Shown piece by piece: positions 19,408 through 27,524 of a DNA stretch of 64,000 nucleotides. Positions within the stretch are counted from its first letter, which is position 1. The number at the start of each line of letters is the position of its first letter. Source of the stretch: Vibrio fluvialis (lineage in GTDB: Bacteria > Pseudomonadota > Gammaproteobacteria > Enterobacterales > Vibrionaceae). The translations under genes were made by a program, and so were the position numbers. The notes beneath the pieces were generated by a model. That model searched no databases and was not told the origin of the DNA. It worked only from the letters and a program-made list of their open reading frames with translations. The stretch lies in contig NZ_UHIP01000001.1 in assembly GCF_900460245.1 (NCBI RefSeq), positions 3,105,235 to 3,169,234 on the forward strand, in the 5' to 3' direction.

Positions 19408-20082
19408 ATGACTCATCAACTCAACGTGGCTCATCAAAGAGCCCACATTATCACTCATGACAGAACCTTCAATGGGAAACCACTCTACTACTTTGAGAAT
19501 GGTCTCGTCCTCGAATACCTAGAGGAGATAGACCGAGTGCTGAAAGAAGCACTAAACCAATATCCAAGAATCTATGCTGTTCACATCAACCTAAACCTAC
19601 CGAGTGACTTTGAGGGAGATTACCTAACGGTGTTTGCCCATTTCTTTCGTATTTTAGAATCGGAGACTAACGAGCTCTGTAAGGACAAATACACGGGTAG
19701 AACTTATCGATACCAGCAAACGGTCATTCGCTATATCTGGGCTAAGGCGAGCGAATCCACTAGCCAGCATCATCATCTTATCTTGCTCTTTGATAGGGAT
19801 CTGTTTCAAAACTTCGGTACTGGTCGAGAGGGTTGGAGTCGTTTTCTCTACAAAAAAGTGAGGAAGACATGGGATAGGGTGGTTGAAGCTTATTACAGCC
19901 AACCATGCTCTGGATTAGCCTACTCTCCTACGAATGAAGGTTTTGAGCTGTTGTCTGACGCTGAAGTGTTCCCGTTACAGTTAAACGAGTTCTTTTATCG
20001 AATCAGTCGTCTAGCGAAGCCCATTGCCAACCGGAACGATCACCGCAATAAGAGCTTTGGTTGCAGTCACGACTCACCTTAA
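19408..20082 (+). CDS. Inovirus Gp2-like / YagK-YfjJ family protein, copy 2
   Basis: A 224-residue paralog of its neighbours. It begins with TFNGKPLYYFENGL, also found in altered form in copy 3 (TFEDYPLYYSDKGL), has INLNLPSDFEGDY, then RYIWAKASESTSQHHHLILLFDRDLF with HHH where copy 1 has HYH, and ends RISRLAKPIANR. The three copies have clearly diverged, so they are not recent duplicates. Function is not proven; replication initiation or regulation of the element are the options suggested by the family and position. Confidence 0.73.
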   Translation: MTHQLNVAHQRAHIITHDRTFNGKPLYYFENGLVLEYLEEIDRVLKEALNQYPRIYAVHINLNLPSDFEGDYLTVFAHFFRILESETNELCKDKYTGRTYRYQQTVIRYIWAKASESTSQHHHLILLFDRDLFQNFGTGREGWSRFLYKKVRKTWDRVVEAYYSQPCSGLAYSPTNEGFELLSDAEVFPLQLNEFFYRISRLAKPIANRNDHRNKSFGCSHDSP

Positions 20083-20095
20083 AAAAATACAACGC

Positions 20096-20136
20096 GAGTA
20101 ATGCCTATGTCATTCACACACAAAAAGGCATTACTC
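20096..20136 (+). promoter_or_regulatory. Leader hairpin before the third Gp2-like gene
   Basis: A perfect 11-base inverted repeat (20096-20106 with 20126-20136) has a 19-base loop. The right arm contains the AAGG ribosome site and abuts the ATG at 20137. This argues that the upstream in-frame ATGs at 20101 and 20107 are inside the regulatory hairpin and not the main start. Confidence 0.65.
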
Positions 20137-20733
20137 ATGGCGAATAGAAACTACCTCCCAAGCATAACCCTTGATAGAACTTTTGAAGATTACCCGTTGT
20201 ATTACAGCGACAAGGGGTTATACGAATCAGCACTGACCTCGATGGTCGATGTCTTTGAGCTGGCACTCAGTCAGTTTGAAGCCGTTCTCGCTACACGTTT
20301 GGACTTATACCTGCCTAAAGATCATCAAGACACTGATCTCAGTACCCTTAAGGACTACTTTAAAATCCTGAAAGAGAAGCTGAACACCGATTCGTTGCAT
20401 TACGTGTGGCGTAAGCGAGCGGATAGCCCTTCGCACCATTATCAAGTGATGTTGTTTACTGATTATAAGCAGAATTTTGGTGATGCTATTTGTTGGGACA
20501 AGCGTAATGAAATTGTGGGGCATCTGAAAACAGCTTGGGGAGATGCGATTAAAAAGCACTACAAAGGCAATGAGCGCTCAATGGTTCAACTGAACGACCG
20601 AGGGAACTATAGCCTGGGTACACGCTGTAAAAGCAAAGACACTGACATAAAGAACTGCGTCTATAAACGGATGAGCAGTCTTGCTGAAGCTTGGAGCGAG
20701 ACGCGTTATTTCTTTGGCTCTAGCTTGGAGTAG
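20137..20733 (+). CDS. Inovirus Gp2-like / YagK-YfjJ family protein, copy 3
   Basis: About 198 residues from the ATG at 20137. It carries the family blocks TRLDLYLPKDHQD, LHYVWRKRADSPSHHYQVMLF (HHY in place of the HYH of copy 1) and a C-terminal RMSSLAEAWSETRYFFG. It lacks the AKP signature seen at the end of the other two. It is followed directly by the alpA promoter region. The same uncertainty about activity applies; loss of the second histidine would matter if the family is HUH-like. Confidence 0.72.
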   Translation: MANRNYLPSITLDRTFEDYPLYYSDKGLYESALTSMVDVFELALSQFEAVLATRLDLYLPKDHQDTDLSTLKDYFKILKEKLNTDSLHYVWRKRADSPSHHYQVMLFTDYKQNFGDAICWDKRNEIVGHLKTAWGDAIKKHYKGNERSMVQLNDRGNYSLGTRCKSKDTDIKNCVYKRMSSLAEAWSETRYFFGSSLE

Positions 20734-20738
20734 GCCGA

Positions 20739-20754
20739 CTGCATTTTTTTACAG
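20739..20754 (+). promoter_or_regulatory. LexA-like box upstream of alpA
   Basis: CTGC-N8-ACAG has one mismatch to the SOS consensus, an AT-only spacer, and flanking bases A and T that also fit. It lies 44 bases before the alpA start. Candidate only. Confidence 0.4.
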
Positions 20755-20797
20755 TTGCGGCTTATCACATGGGTATATACAAGAGGAGACAATTCCC

Positions 20798-20998
20798 ATG
20801 AGATTTCTACGACTAAAAGAAGTGATGTCACTTACAGGGCTAGGCCGTTCAACTATCTACAAGTTCATGGCAGATGAAACCGACTTTCCTAAGAGTGTGC
20901 CACTCGGTGGACGAGCGGTAGCTTGGGTAGAAAGTGAAATCGAGGAATGGATGGAGTCGCGCCTGAGCATGCGAGACAACGCAGAATCCTTTCAGTAA
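20798..20998 (+). CDS. alpA: AlpA family excisionase/transcriptional regulator
   Basis: A 66-residue MerR-like winged helix protein: FLRLKEVMSLTGLGRSTIYK is the helix-turn-helix, then FPKSVPLGGRAVAWVESEIEEW, the standard AlpA signature. In P4-like elements AlpA acts as activator of the integrase and as recombination directionality factor for excision. The ATG at 20798 follows GAGGAG; the upstream-extended frame has no similarity. A LexA-like box precedes it and an intrinsic terminator follows. Confidence 0.9.
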   Translation: MRFLRLKEVMSLTGLGRSTIYKFMADETDFPKSVPLGGRAVAWVESEIEEWMESRLSMRDNAESFQ

Positions 20999-21024
20999 CA
21001 CAAACATCAAATCACATCATCAAC

Positions 21025-21059
21025 GGGGCGCTGGCTAAGCAAAGTCATGCGCCCTTTTT
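21025..21059 (+). terminator. Intrinsic terminator after alpA
   Basis: GGGCGC (21026-21031) pairs with GCGCCC (21049-21054) across a long loop and is followed by T5. Confidence 0.7.
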
Positions 21060-21080
21060 GCAATTAGAGAGAGATAAAAA

Positions 21081-21527
21081 ATGAGCTATTCAATTTACGT
21101 AGACGGCGCTGCACCAAACAACCAACACGGTTGCAAACGAGGTGGCATAGGGCTGGTGGTCTTCAATGAGAACGATGATATCGTCCATGAAGAGAGCATT
21201 ACCATTGACCGAGAGACAGATTGTGCAGAGCTGGAGTTACTGGCACTTATCGAAGGGCTGGAATATGCCGAAGATGGTGATGTTATCTACTCAGACAGTG
21301 AGTACTGCGTAAAAGGTTTCAACCTTTGGCTTGATGGATGGAAGAAGAAAGGCTGGCGCAAAGCCGATAAGAAATCAATTAAGAATCGACGCCTGTGGCA
21401 GACAGTCGATGAGCTACGCTCAGACAAGTATGTCGAAGTCGAAAAAGTTAGAGCGCATTCTGGTGTCAGAGGGAATGAGATTGCGGACTCTCTAGCAGTT
21501 GATGCAGCTAGAAGCGATACAGATTGA
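21081..21527 (+). CDS. Ribonuclease HI family protein
   Basis: RNase HI cuts the RNA strand of RNA-DNA hybrids. The 148-residue protein shows the fold and acidic catalytic set: Asp in YVDGAAPNN (residue 8), Glu in AELELLALIEGL (about 52), Asp in IYSDSEYCVKGF (about 72), and a final Asp in GNEIADSLA (about 137), plus the VRAHSGVRGNE loop. It is an element-borne copy between alpA and the riboswitch, distinct from the chromosomal rnhA, which would lie elsewhere. A hairpin (21537-21544 with 21560-21567) follows the stop. A role in processing replication primers of the element is possible but inferred. Confidence 0.88.
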   Translation: MSYSIYVDGAAPNNQHGCKRGGIGLVVFNENDDIVHEESITIDRETDCAELELLALIEGLEYAEDGDVIYSDSEYCVKGFNLWLDGWKKKGWRKADKKSIKNRRLWQTVDELRSDKYVEVEKVRAHSGVRGNEIADSLAVDAARSDTD

Positions 21528-21717
21528 TGTGACAATGCGGCTTGTGGGGGTGATGCCTGCAAGCCGCTATTACCTGTTATTTGCGTTTTTCTAGATAACA
21601 TATAACTGAATGCAGATAGGTTGCGAAATTAGGCTACGTGTCTTGAGTCATCTCGGATTTATCGCTGATATATTCAATGTTTGATATTGGCCGTATTTAT
21701 TCGTTACAATTCAGCTC

Positions 21718-21827
21718 GTTTAAGGGAGTAGCCTTCCACTACTGATTAGTAGTGGAGTGAATATCAACAGTCTCCAAGCCTCACGCTTGTGGTATTCACG
21801 TTCGACATGTTCTGGCAAGACTTAAGC
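21718..21827 (+). ncRNA. yybP-ykoY type (Mn2+) riboswitch aptamer
   Basis: The RNA begins with AAGGGAGTAGCC and ends with TGGCAAGACTTAAGC, the conserved pieces of this class. P1 pairs 21718-21724 with 21821-21827. A helix TCCACTACT/AGTAGTGGA, a helix GTGAATA/TATTCAC and an inner CAAGC/GCTTG complete a compact junction. The 3' arm of P1 overlaps the 5' arm of the following terminator, so ligand binding should allow read-through. The class senses Mn2+ and turns on metal exporters. Assigned from memory of the consensus, not a covariance search. Confidence 0.8.
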
Positions 21828-21870
21828 TAAATCGCGATACGGGTAGGATCGCGATTTAGCTTTTGTTTTT
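21824..21870 (+). terminator. Riboswitch-controlled terminator
   Basis: A perfect 15-bp stem (21824-21838 with 21848-21862), 9-base loop, then TTTTGTTTTTT. It shares bases 21824-21827 with riboswitch helix P1. Confidence 0.88.
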
Positions 21871-21902
21871 TGCCTGCCCGAAATGACAAAAGGAAACCTG
21901 CT

Positions 21903-22706
21903 GTGGATGCATGGTACGCTTTGTTTTTAGGGATTGTGCAAGGAATCACCGAGTTTCTCCCCATTTCTAGCTCTGCTCATTTGATCTTAATGCCTACCAT
22001 CCTTGGTGTAGTCGATCAGGGAGTTAGCTTCGATCTCGCCACTCATATCGGTACGCTGCTCGCCGTGCTCGTCTACTTTCGACGAGATATTGCGCTATTG
22101 ATCACTGAATGGGGTAAATCGATCACTCAGCGTCAATATTCCTCCGCCAACAGTCGCTTAGCCTGGGCGATTTTGTGGGGAACCTTTCCTACGGCATTAG
22201 CTGGGTTATTTCTTCTTGACTTAATCGATGACCAGCTTCGCTCTGTTATGGTTATTCTGTTTACAACCGTTGCTTATGGCGTGATGCTGGGTTTAGCCGA
22301 TATCTTTGGTCGAAAAGTTAGAGAGTTAGAATCTCTCGGTTGGAGAGATGTACTGATTGTCGGGTGTGCGCAAGCATTAGCCTTAATCCCTGGCACCTCT
22401 CGTTCAGGCGTAACCATCACCGCAGCATTGATACTAGGATTTAATCGACAAGCAGCCTCTCGCCTGTCCTTTTTGCTTGCCATACCGATTACTGCTCTCG
22501 CGGCAGCAGCCAAAATCGCTGAAGTAGCGATGGATAGTTCGGTAACCGTAGATTGGCTGGCACTTTTAATTGGTAGCGTTACCTCTTTTCTCACCGCAAT
22601 ACTGGCGATCCACTACTTCCTCAAATTCCTGAATCAATTTGGGATGATGCCTTATGTCATCTACCGATTAATTTTGGCCGTTATTCTATACTTTTACGTT
22701 ATTTAA
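21903..22706 (+). CDS. uppP: Undecaprenyl-diphosphate phosphatase (UppP/BacA family)
   Basis: UppP removes a phosphate from undecaprenyl diphosphate to recycle the lipid carrier of cell-wall synthesis; extra copies give bacitracin tolerance. The GTG at 21903 (AAAAGGA site) gives 267 residues. Signature motifs are GIVQGITEFLPISSSAHL near the N-terminus and the second conserved loop PGTSRSGVTITAALILG near residue 170, with about eight membrane segments. Being led by a Mn2+-type riboswitch and sitting on a mobile island are unusual; the chromosome should have its own copy elsewhere. Confidence 0.92.
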   Translation: MDAWYALFLGIVQGITEFLPISSSAHLILMPTILGVVDQGVSFDLATHIGTLLAVLVYFRRDIALLITEWGKSITQRQYSSANSRLAWAILWGTFPTALAGLFLLDLIDDQLRSVMVILFTTVAYGVMLGLADIFGRKVRELESLGWRDVLIVGCAQALALIPGTSRSGVTITAALILGFNRQAASRLSFLLAIPITALAAAAKIAEVAMDSSVTVDWLALLIGSVTSFLTAILAIHYFLKFLNQFGMMPYVIYRLILAVILYFYVI

Positions 22707-22718
22707 TAGGGATTAAAC

Positions 22719-23687
22719 ATGCTATTAGCGACACTCGCGATTATCGCTGGCTTTGCACTGCTTGTCTGGAGTGCAGATAAATTTGTTGAAGGCGCAGCCG
22801 CTAGTGCCAACTATGCGGGAATGCCACCTTTATTGATTGGTATGCTGGTCGTCGGATTCGGTACATCGGCACCCGAAATGGTGGTTTCGGCTATGGCGGC
22901 TATGGATGGCAATCCTGCTCTGGCGCTTGGAAATGCCGTCGGTTCGAATATTGTCAACATTACCTTAATACTCGGTGTGACCGCGATCATTGCACCGATT
23001 GCTGTGCATTCAAGCATCATCCGTAAAGAACTTCCCATTCTTTTACTCGTCACACTTGTCATTGGCGCAATGTTGTGGAATCACCATATCAGCACGTTAG
23101 AAGCCTGGGCGTTGATTGGTGGATTCATGCTTTTGATTGGTTGGTCAATCTGGAGCGCATTACGCTCAAAGGGAGACCATTTAGAACAAGAGATGGACGA
23201 AGAACTGTCTAGCCAAAGTATGTCGCTGAAGTCTTCCATTTTCTGGCTGATTACAGGGTTAGTGTTACTGATTATCAGCTCGCGTATTTTGGTGTGGGGA
23301 GCGGTGGAAATCGCACAACAACTCGGTGTCAGCGATTTATTGATTGGTCTAACTATTGTGGCCTTAGGAACGTCCTTACCCGAATTAGCAGCATCCATCG
23401 TGGCAGCGCGTAAAGGCGAGCATGATATAGCTGTGGGTAATGTGGTCGGCTCAAATATGTTTAACTCCTTAGCCGTCATCGGTATTGCTGGCACCATTGA
23501 ACCTATTGCTAATATTGGTGCTGAAGTCTTCTGGCGTGACTGGACATCGATGCTTTTTGTCACGGGATTACTGCTGTTGACCGCCGCTCGTTTTGGCAAA
23601 TCACAGACGATTTCTCGCAGTGAAGGCGCTGTTCTGTTGTTGTGTTATTTGGGGTACAACGGTTATCTCATCTATGGAGCGCTGTAA
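22719..23687 (+). CDS. Calcium/sodium antiporter, CaCA (YrbG-like) family
   Basis: A 322-residue cation/Ca2+ exchanger-type membrane protein. The two alpha repeats are clear: GFGTSAPEMVVSAMAAM with GNAVGSNIVNITLILG, and ALGTSLPELAASIVAA with GNVVGSNMFNSLAVIG; their acidic residues coordinate the ion. It follows uppP by 12 bases, in the riboswitch operon. Riboswitches of this class usually control Mn2+ export, so Mn2+ rather than Ca2+ may be the substrate; that is inference from context. Confidence 0.9.
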   Translation: MLLATLAIIAGFALLVWSADKFVEGAAASANYAGMPPLLIGMLVVGFGTSAPEMVVSAMAAMDGNPALALGNAVGSNIVNITLILGVTAIIAPIAVHSSIIRKELPILLLVTLVIGAMLWNHHISTLEAWALIGGFMLLIGWSIWSALRSKGDHLEQEMDEELSSQSMSLKSSIFWLITGLVLLIISSRILVWGAVEIAQQLGVSDLLIGLTIVALGTSLPELAASIVAARKGEHDIAVGNVVGSNMFNSLAVIGIAGTIEPIANIGAEVFWRDWTSMLFVTGLLLLTAARFGKSQTISRSEGAVLLLCYLGYNGYLIYGAL

Positions 23688-23768
23688 TACACAAATACTG
23701 AACGGTGAACTTATTGAGTCACGTAGTAACCATTATCAATCCGTACAAAAAGAGATAGAGGAGTAACC

Positions 23769-24608
23769 ATGGAACATATCACGGGTTTTTACGATACGCA
23801 TCAGGCGCTTATTATGCAGATCTTGCAAAATGCGCTCTTGACGATTTTTATTTTTATCTTGGCTTCTGTGATATCTAAGCTCGTCAATCGCGGAGTATTT
23901 AAAGCGACAGAGAAAGTCAGCGGTGGGGATGAAATTATCGCTCGCTTGCTTTCTCAAGTGGCTTCGTATGCGGTTTATTTAGTCGCGTTGGTCATCGTTT
24001 TAGACCTCTTTGGTGTGAATACCGCCAGCTTGGTTGCCTTAGTCGGTGCTGCGGGTTTAGCTATTGGCCTTGCTCTGAAAGACACACTGAGCAACATCGC
24101 CGCAGGTATCATGATTTTATTTCTGAAGCCGATCAAAAAAGGCGAGTTCGTTGAATTCGGAAGCTACTCTGGTAGCGTGGTCGATATTGGCCTATTCACT
24201 TCTGTGTTCGAGACGGCGGATGGCCTCTACATTTCCAGCCCGAACAGTGCCGTTTGGAATTCAACTATCCGTAATTTTAGCCGAAACAACAAACGTCGAA
24301 TGGATATCACGGTTGGCATCTCTTATCAGGATTCAGTCGAGGTCGGATTGAATGTGCTTAAAGAACTGGCATTATCTCAGCCACACATTCTTAAAGATCC
24401 TGAGCCTCAAGTGATCGTCCACATGCTGGCTGATAGCTCCGTGAACCTCCAACTTCGCGCCTGGTGCCCAACAGATAAATACTGGGAAACCTATTGGTCA
24501 GTGCAGAAGCAAGTGAAGCCGAATATCGAATCGGCTGGGTTAACCATTCCTTTCCCACAGAGAGATTTGAACATGAAGTGGCTTGATAAAGAATCGTCCA
24601 AACATTAA
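23769..24608 (+). CDS. Small-conductance mechanosensitive channel, MscS family
   Basis: A 279-residue inner-membrane channel of the MscS type that opens under membrane tension. Three N-terminal membrane segments lead to the pore helix LVALVGAAGLAIGLALKDTLSNIAAGIMIL, then the beta domain (KKGEFVEFGSYSGSVVDIGLF, SPNSAVWNSTIRNFS) and the C-terminal alpha/beta cage. The ATG follows AGAGGAG. It lies about 80 bases after the antiporter on the same strand and is probably the third gene of the riboswitch operon. Confidence 0.92.
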   Translation: MEHITGFYDTHQALIMQILQNALLTIFIFILASVISKLVNRGVFKATEKVSGGDEIIARLLSQVASYAVYLVALVIVLDLFGVNTASLVALVGAAGLAIGLALKDTLSNIAAGIMILFLKPIKKGEFVEFGSYSGSVVDIGLFTSVFETADGLYISSPNSAVWNSTIRNFSRNNKRRMDITVGISYQDSVEVGLNVLKELALSQPHILKDPEPQVIVHMLADSSVNLQLRAWCPTDKYWETYWSVQKQVKPNIESAGLTIPFPQRDLNMKWLDKESSKH

Positions 24609-24622
24609 CCAATGCATAAGTC

Positions 24623-24654
24623 GAGGAAGTTACGATGTTATTTGTAACTTCCTC
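24623..24654. terminator. Hairpin after the MscS gene
   Basis: A perfect 11-bp stem (24623-24633 with 24644-24654) lacks a T-run; likely end of the riboswitch operon. Confidence 0.5.
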
Positions 24655-25047
24655 TGATTGGAGATTTCGTTTCTAGATCTCGCCATTTCTGTCCACCATT
24701 TTTTGACCTGCGCCAGAAGTTTTGGGCGAAGAGTTAAGGTTCTTTTCCATACTTTAGGTAATTCATTAAATGCTAATTTTCTAGTTCCCGAACCTCACTT
24801 TTGTCCAAAAGCGTGTTTGGGTAGATTTCTCTCCCCTGTGATTTCTCTCCTCTTTTCAACATGAGGTATTGTGATAATACATCGCAATGAACACGTTATT
24901 AAGGTGCTGTATCTTATGTGATGACAAATGATGGGCTTGGCTACTCAGTGCCACCTCACAGTTCGTTTTCAATAGACTGGTTTCTCATTGTTCTCACACA
25001 TCGGCTTATTGGATACTGTTGTGAAAGAGTGATGGATAGCCCATTAG
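24655..25047. other. Intergenic region, no feature recognised
   Basis: A 68-codon frame (24658-24864) starts without a clear ribosome site and has no recognisable motif, so it is not called. Nothing else supportable was seen between the convergent MscS and MFS genes. Confidence 0.4.
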
Positions 25048-25068
25048 AAAGGGAGCCGAAGCCCCCTT
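25048..25068 (-). terminator. Hairpin after the MFS transporter gene
   Basis: On the minus strand a GGGGGC/GCTCCC stem with a TTCG loop lies just past the stop codon, followed by a short T-rich stretch. Confidence 0.5.
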
Positions 25069-25076
25069 GCATCAAA

Positions 25077-26255
25077 TCAGTTTGTTGAAGAGATGGGTTG
25101 CCCTTGTTCTGCTTTGTCCGTTAATCCGGATATGATGGCGAGTACCAACGCACCTGCGGAAAGTAGACCTCCCGCCCAGTTAGGGGATTGAAGTCCAAAA
25201 CCGGCAGCAATGACCAGCCCACCAAACCAGGCTCCGACTGCGTTACCCAGGTTAAAAACACCAATGTTAACTGCTGAAGCCAAGGTCGATGCGCCTGCTG
25301 CTTTGGCTTTATCCATGACAAGCTTTTGAATTGGAGAGACGGTTGAGAAGCCAAATGCGGCCATTAGGAAAATACAAATGACTGACATGATTTGGCTATG
25401 AACGGCATAGTTGAAGACAAATAGGACTATCGCCTGAGCGCCTAACGTAATGTAAAGCATCGGCATTAGCGCCTTGTCTGCGTATTTACCGCCAAGATGG
25501 TTGCCGACAAACAAGCCCAATCCAAACACCAACATTAACCAAGTGACGTTAGAACTGCTAAAGCCAGCTATCTCCGTCATCATAGGAGCAATGTAAGTGA
25601 TGGATGTAAAAAATGCGCCGGGACCTAAAACGGTGATACCCATAGCCAACAGCACATTGATGTTACCAAAGGCTTTAATCTCTTTAGAGAACTGTTGATC
25701 TTTAGCCGAGGGTTGATGAGGAATAAGTCGCCAAACGCTCAGTACGGTCATGACACCGACGATAGCAACAAGGCCAAAGGTCAGACGCCAGGTTAGGTGT
25801 TCACCAATCCAAGTTCCGACCGGAACGCCAATCAGGTTAGCAACCGTTAATCCCATAAACATAAATGCAATGGCTTGAATTCGCTTTGATGGCGCAACCA
25901 TATCTGCGGCAATAATAGAACCGATACCAAAGAACACGCCATGTGCGAGTGAGGTGACAATACGGCCAAGTATGGCAACACCGAAACTTGGTGCGAATGC
26001 CGTGATCAAGTTGCCGATAATGAACAAGACCATGACGAAAATAAGCATGGCCTTACGCGGTATTTTTGAGCCAAAGATGATAAGTGCAGGTGCGCCAAAA
26101 AAGACGCCCAATGCGTAAGAGGTGGCTAAGTAACCTGCGATGGGAATGGTTATTTGGAACTCTTCGGCTATCGCAGGCAACAAACCTGCGATGACAAACT
26201 CGGTCGTACCAATACCAAAGGCACCGATAGCCAAAGCCCAGAGTGCTAGTGGCAT
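25077..26255 (-). CDS. MFS transporter, DHA1 (AraJ/YdhP-like) family
   Basis: A 392-residue, twelve-segment major facilitator. The N-terminus ALAIGAFGIGTTEFVIAGLLP is the hallmark of the DHA1 sugar/drug efflux branch, followed by the loop-2 region FFGAPALIIFGSKIPRK. The motif GVPVGTWIGEHLTWRLTFG lies between helices 5 and 6. It follows a LysR gene on the same strand, and the two probably form a regulator-transporter pair. The substrate cannot be inferred. Confidence 0.9.
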   Translation of the reverse strand: MPLALWALAIGAFGIGTTEFVIAGLLPAIAEEFQITIPIAGYLATSYALGVFFGAPALIIFGSKIPRKAMLIFVMVLFIIGNLITAFAPSFGVAILGRIVTSLAHGVFFGIGSIIAADMVAPSKRIQAIAFMFMGLTVANLIGVPVGTWIGEHLTWRLTFGLVAIVGVMTVLSVWRLIPHQPSAKDQQFSKEIKAFGNINVLLAMGITVLGPGAFFTSITYIAPMMTEIAGFSSSNVTWLMLVFGLGLFVGNHLGGKYADKALMPMLYITLGAQAIVLFVFNYAVHSQIMSVICIFLMAAFGFSTVSPIQKLVMDKAKAAGASTLASAVNIGVFNLGNAVGAWFGGLVIAAGFGLQSPNWAGGLLSAGALVLAIISGLTDKAEQGQPISSTN

Positions 26256-26367
26256 AATTTTCTCCTCAATATAATTTGATTAATCATTGGTAGAAATGAG
26301 TTTAATCGTAAATTATGAGTCGATAAATGCATGCCAAGTACACTTAATGTAGAGTTGAATTCTACCT

Positions 26368-27300
26368 TTAGCCGAAATAGCCCTCTCTGGCTTTTTGGAC
26401 TAACTCATCAACGAGCAAGCGAACCCTCGGCACTAAGTGCTTACTGCACGGCCACAGAATATGTAGAGCAACAGGGGCAGGTGAACTCTCGGGGAGGATA
26501 GAAGTAAGACTGCCTGAATCTATGTGCTCTCTTACCATACTTTCGGGAAGTTGAACGATCCCCATATTACCCAAGCATGCTTTTAACAAGGCATCGCCAT
26601 CACCGATGTGATGAGGTTTATCCGAGATGTATTGGATAGTTTTTCCTTCCTCATTTTTAAGTTTCCATGCCAATGGTGCGCGACTTCGATAGCCCATAAT
26701 ACAGTGATGGTTTGCCAGATCATCAATGTGTGTTGGTGTTCCATATTGTTCAAGATACTCAGGGGTGGCACACAAATACAGGTGTTGGTCACTTAGACAG
26801 CGAGATTTCAATTCATTCGTGCTTTTGAGCTCACTGAATCTCAAAACCAGATCTAAACCTTCTTCTACTGGATCAACCAGACGGTCATTGAACGACATCT
26901 CAAATCGGATCTCAGGGTATCGTTGAGAGAAGTTTGTCAGAATGGGCATCATCAGGTGGCGGCCAAAAAAAGCGGGCATATCAATACGGATGACCCCCGA
27001 AGGGTTATCTTGGCGTCGGCTTAGGGAGTTTTCGGCTGAATCGAGGATCTCTAGCGCCGTTGTACAACTGTTGAGATAAGCTTCACCATCACCTGTCAGG
27101 CTAAGCTTCCTCGTTGAGCGATGGAAAAGTTTGGTGCCCAAGCGTTCCTCCAACCTGGCGATACTTTTCCCAACGGCGGATTTCGTGATCCCCAGTTTTT
27201 CACTGGCTTCAGTGAAACTAGAAGAATTGGCAGCAACGACAAAGTTTGTAATGCCACGTAGAGATTCATCTGAATTAAATGTAGACATTGAGTTGACCAT
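26368..27300 (-). CDS. LysR family transcriptional regulator
   Basis: A 310-residue LysR regulator: N-terminal helix-turn-helix (FTEASEKLGITKSAVGKSIA, then RLEERLGTKLFHRSTRKLSLT) and a periplasmic-binding-like effector domain. Similarity is greatest to the branch regulating MFS or oxidoreductase neighbours (GVIRIDMPAFFGRHLMMPIL). Two starts four codons apart (27300 and 27288) cannot be separated; neither has a strong ribosome site. Same orientation as the MFS gene with 112 bases between them. Confidence 0.92.
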   Translation of the reverse strand: MVNSMSTFNSDESLRGITNFVVAANSSSFTEASEKLGITKSAVGKSIARLEERLGTKLFHRSTRKLSLTGDGEAYLNSCTTALEILDSAENSLSRRQDNPSGVIRIDMPAFFGRHLMMPILTNFSQRYPEIRFEMSFNDRLVDPVEEGLDLVLRFSELKSTNELKSRCLSDQHLYLCATPEYLEQYGTPTHIDDLANHHCIMGYRSRAPLAWKLKNEEGKTIQYISDKPHHIGDGDALLKACLGNMGIVQLPESMVREHIDSGSLTSILPESSPAPVALHILWPCSKHLVPRVRLLVDELVQKAREGYFG

Positions 27301-27524
27301 TTAGATATTCATGCAGTTATTATTGACTCTGAGTACTCAATTGTATAGCGATAGATCCATTTGACTGATTGTCCGAGTTTGGGGCTTTGGAATGGGTTGG
27401 TGGTGGATGATACGTGCTACAGGCTGTATGATGTTCGATATATTATCTTCTATAATGAGTTCATATAGGGTAAGGAAAACAACTTTATGAAAAACAGAGT
27501 AAAGTTGTTGGCAAAGGGTATTAT

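Noticed and set aside
24658-24864. 68-codon frame after the MscS gene
   Set aside because: No ribosome site, no motif, lies in non-coding sequence between convergent genes.
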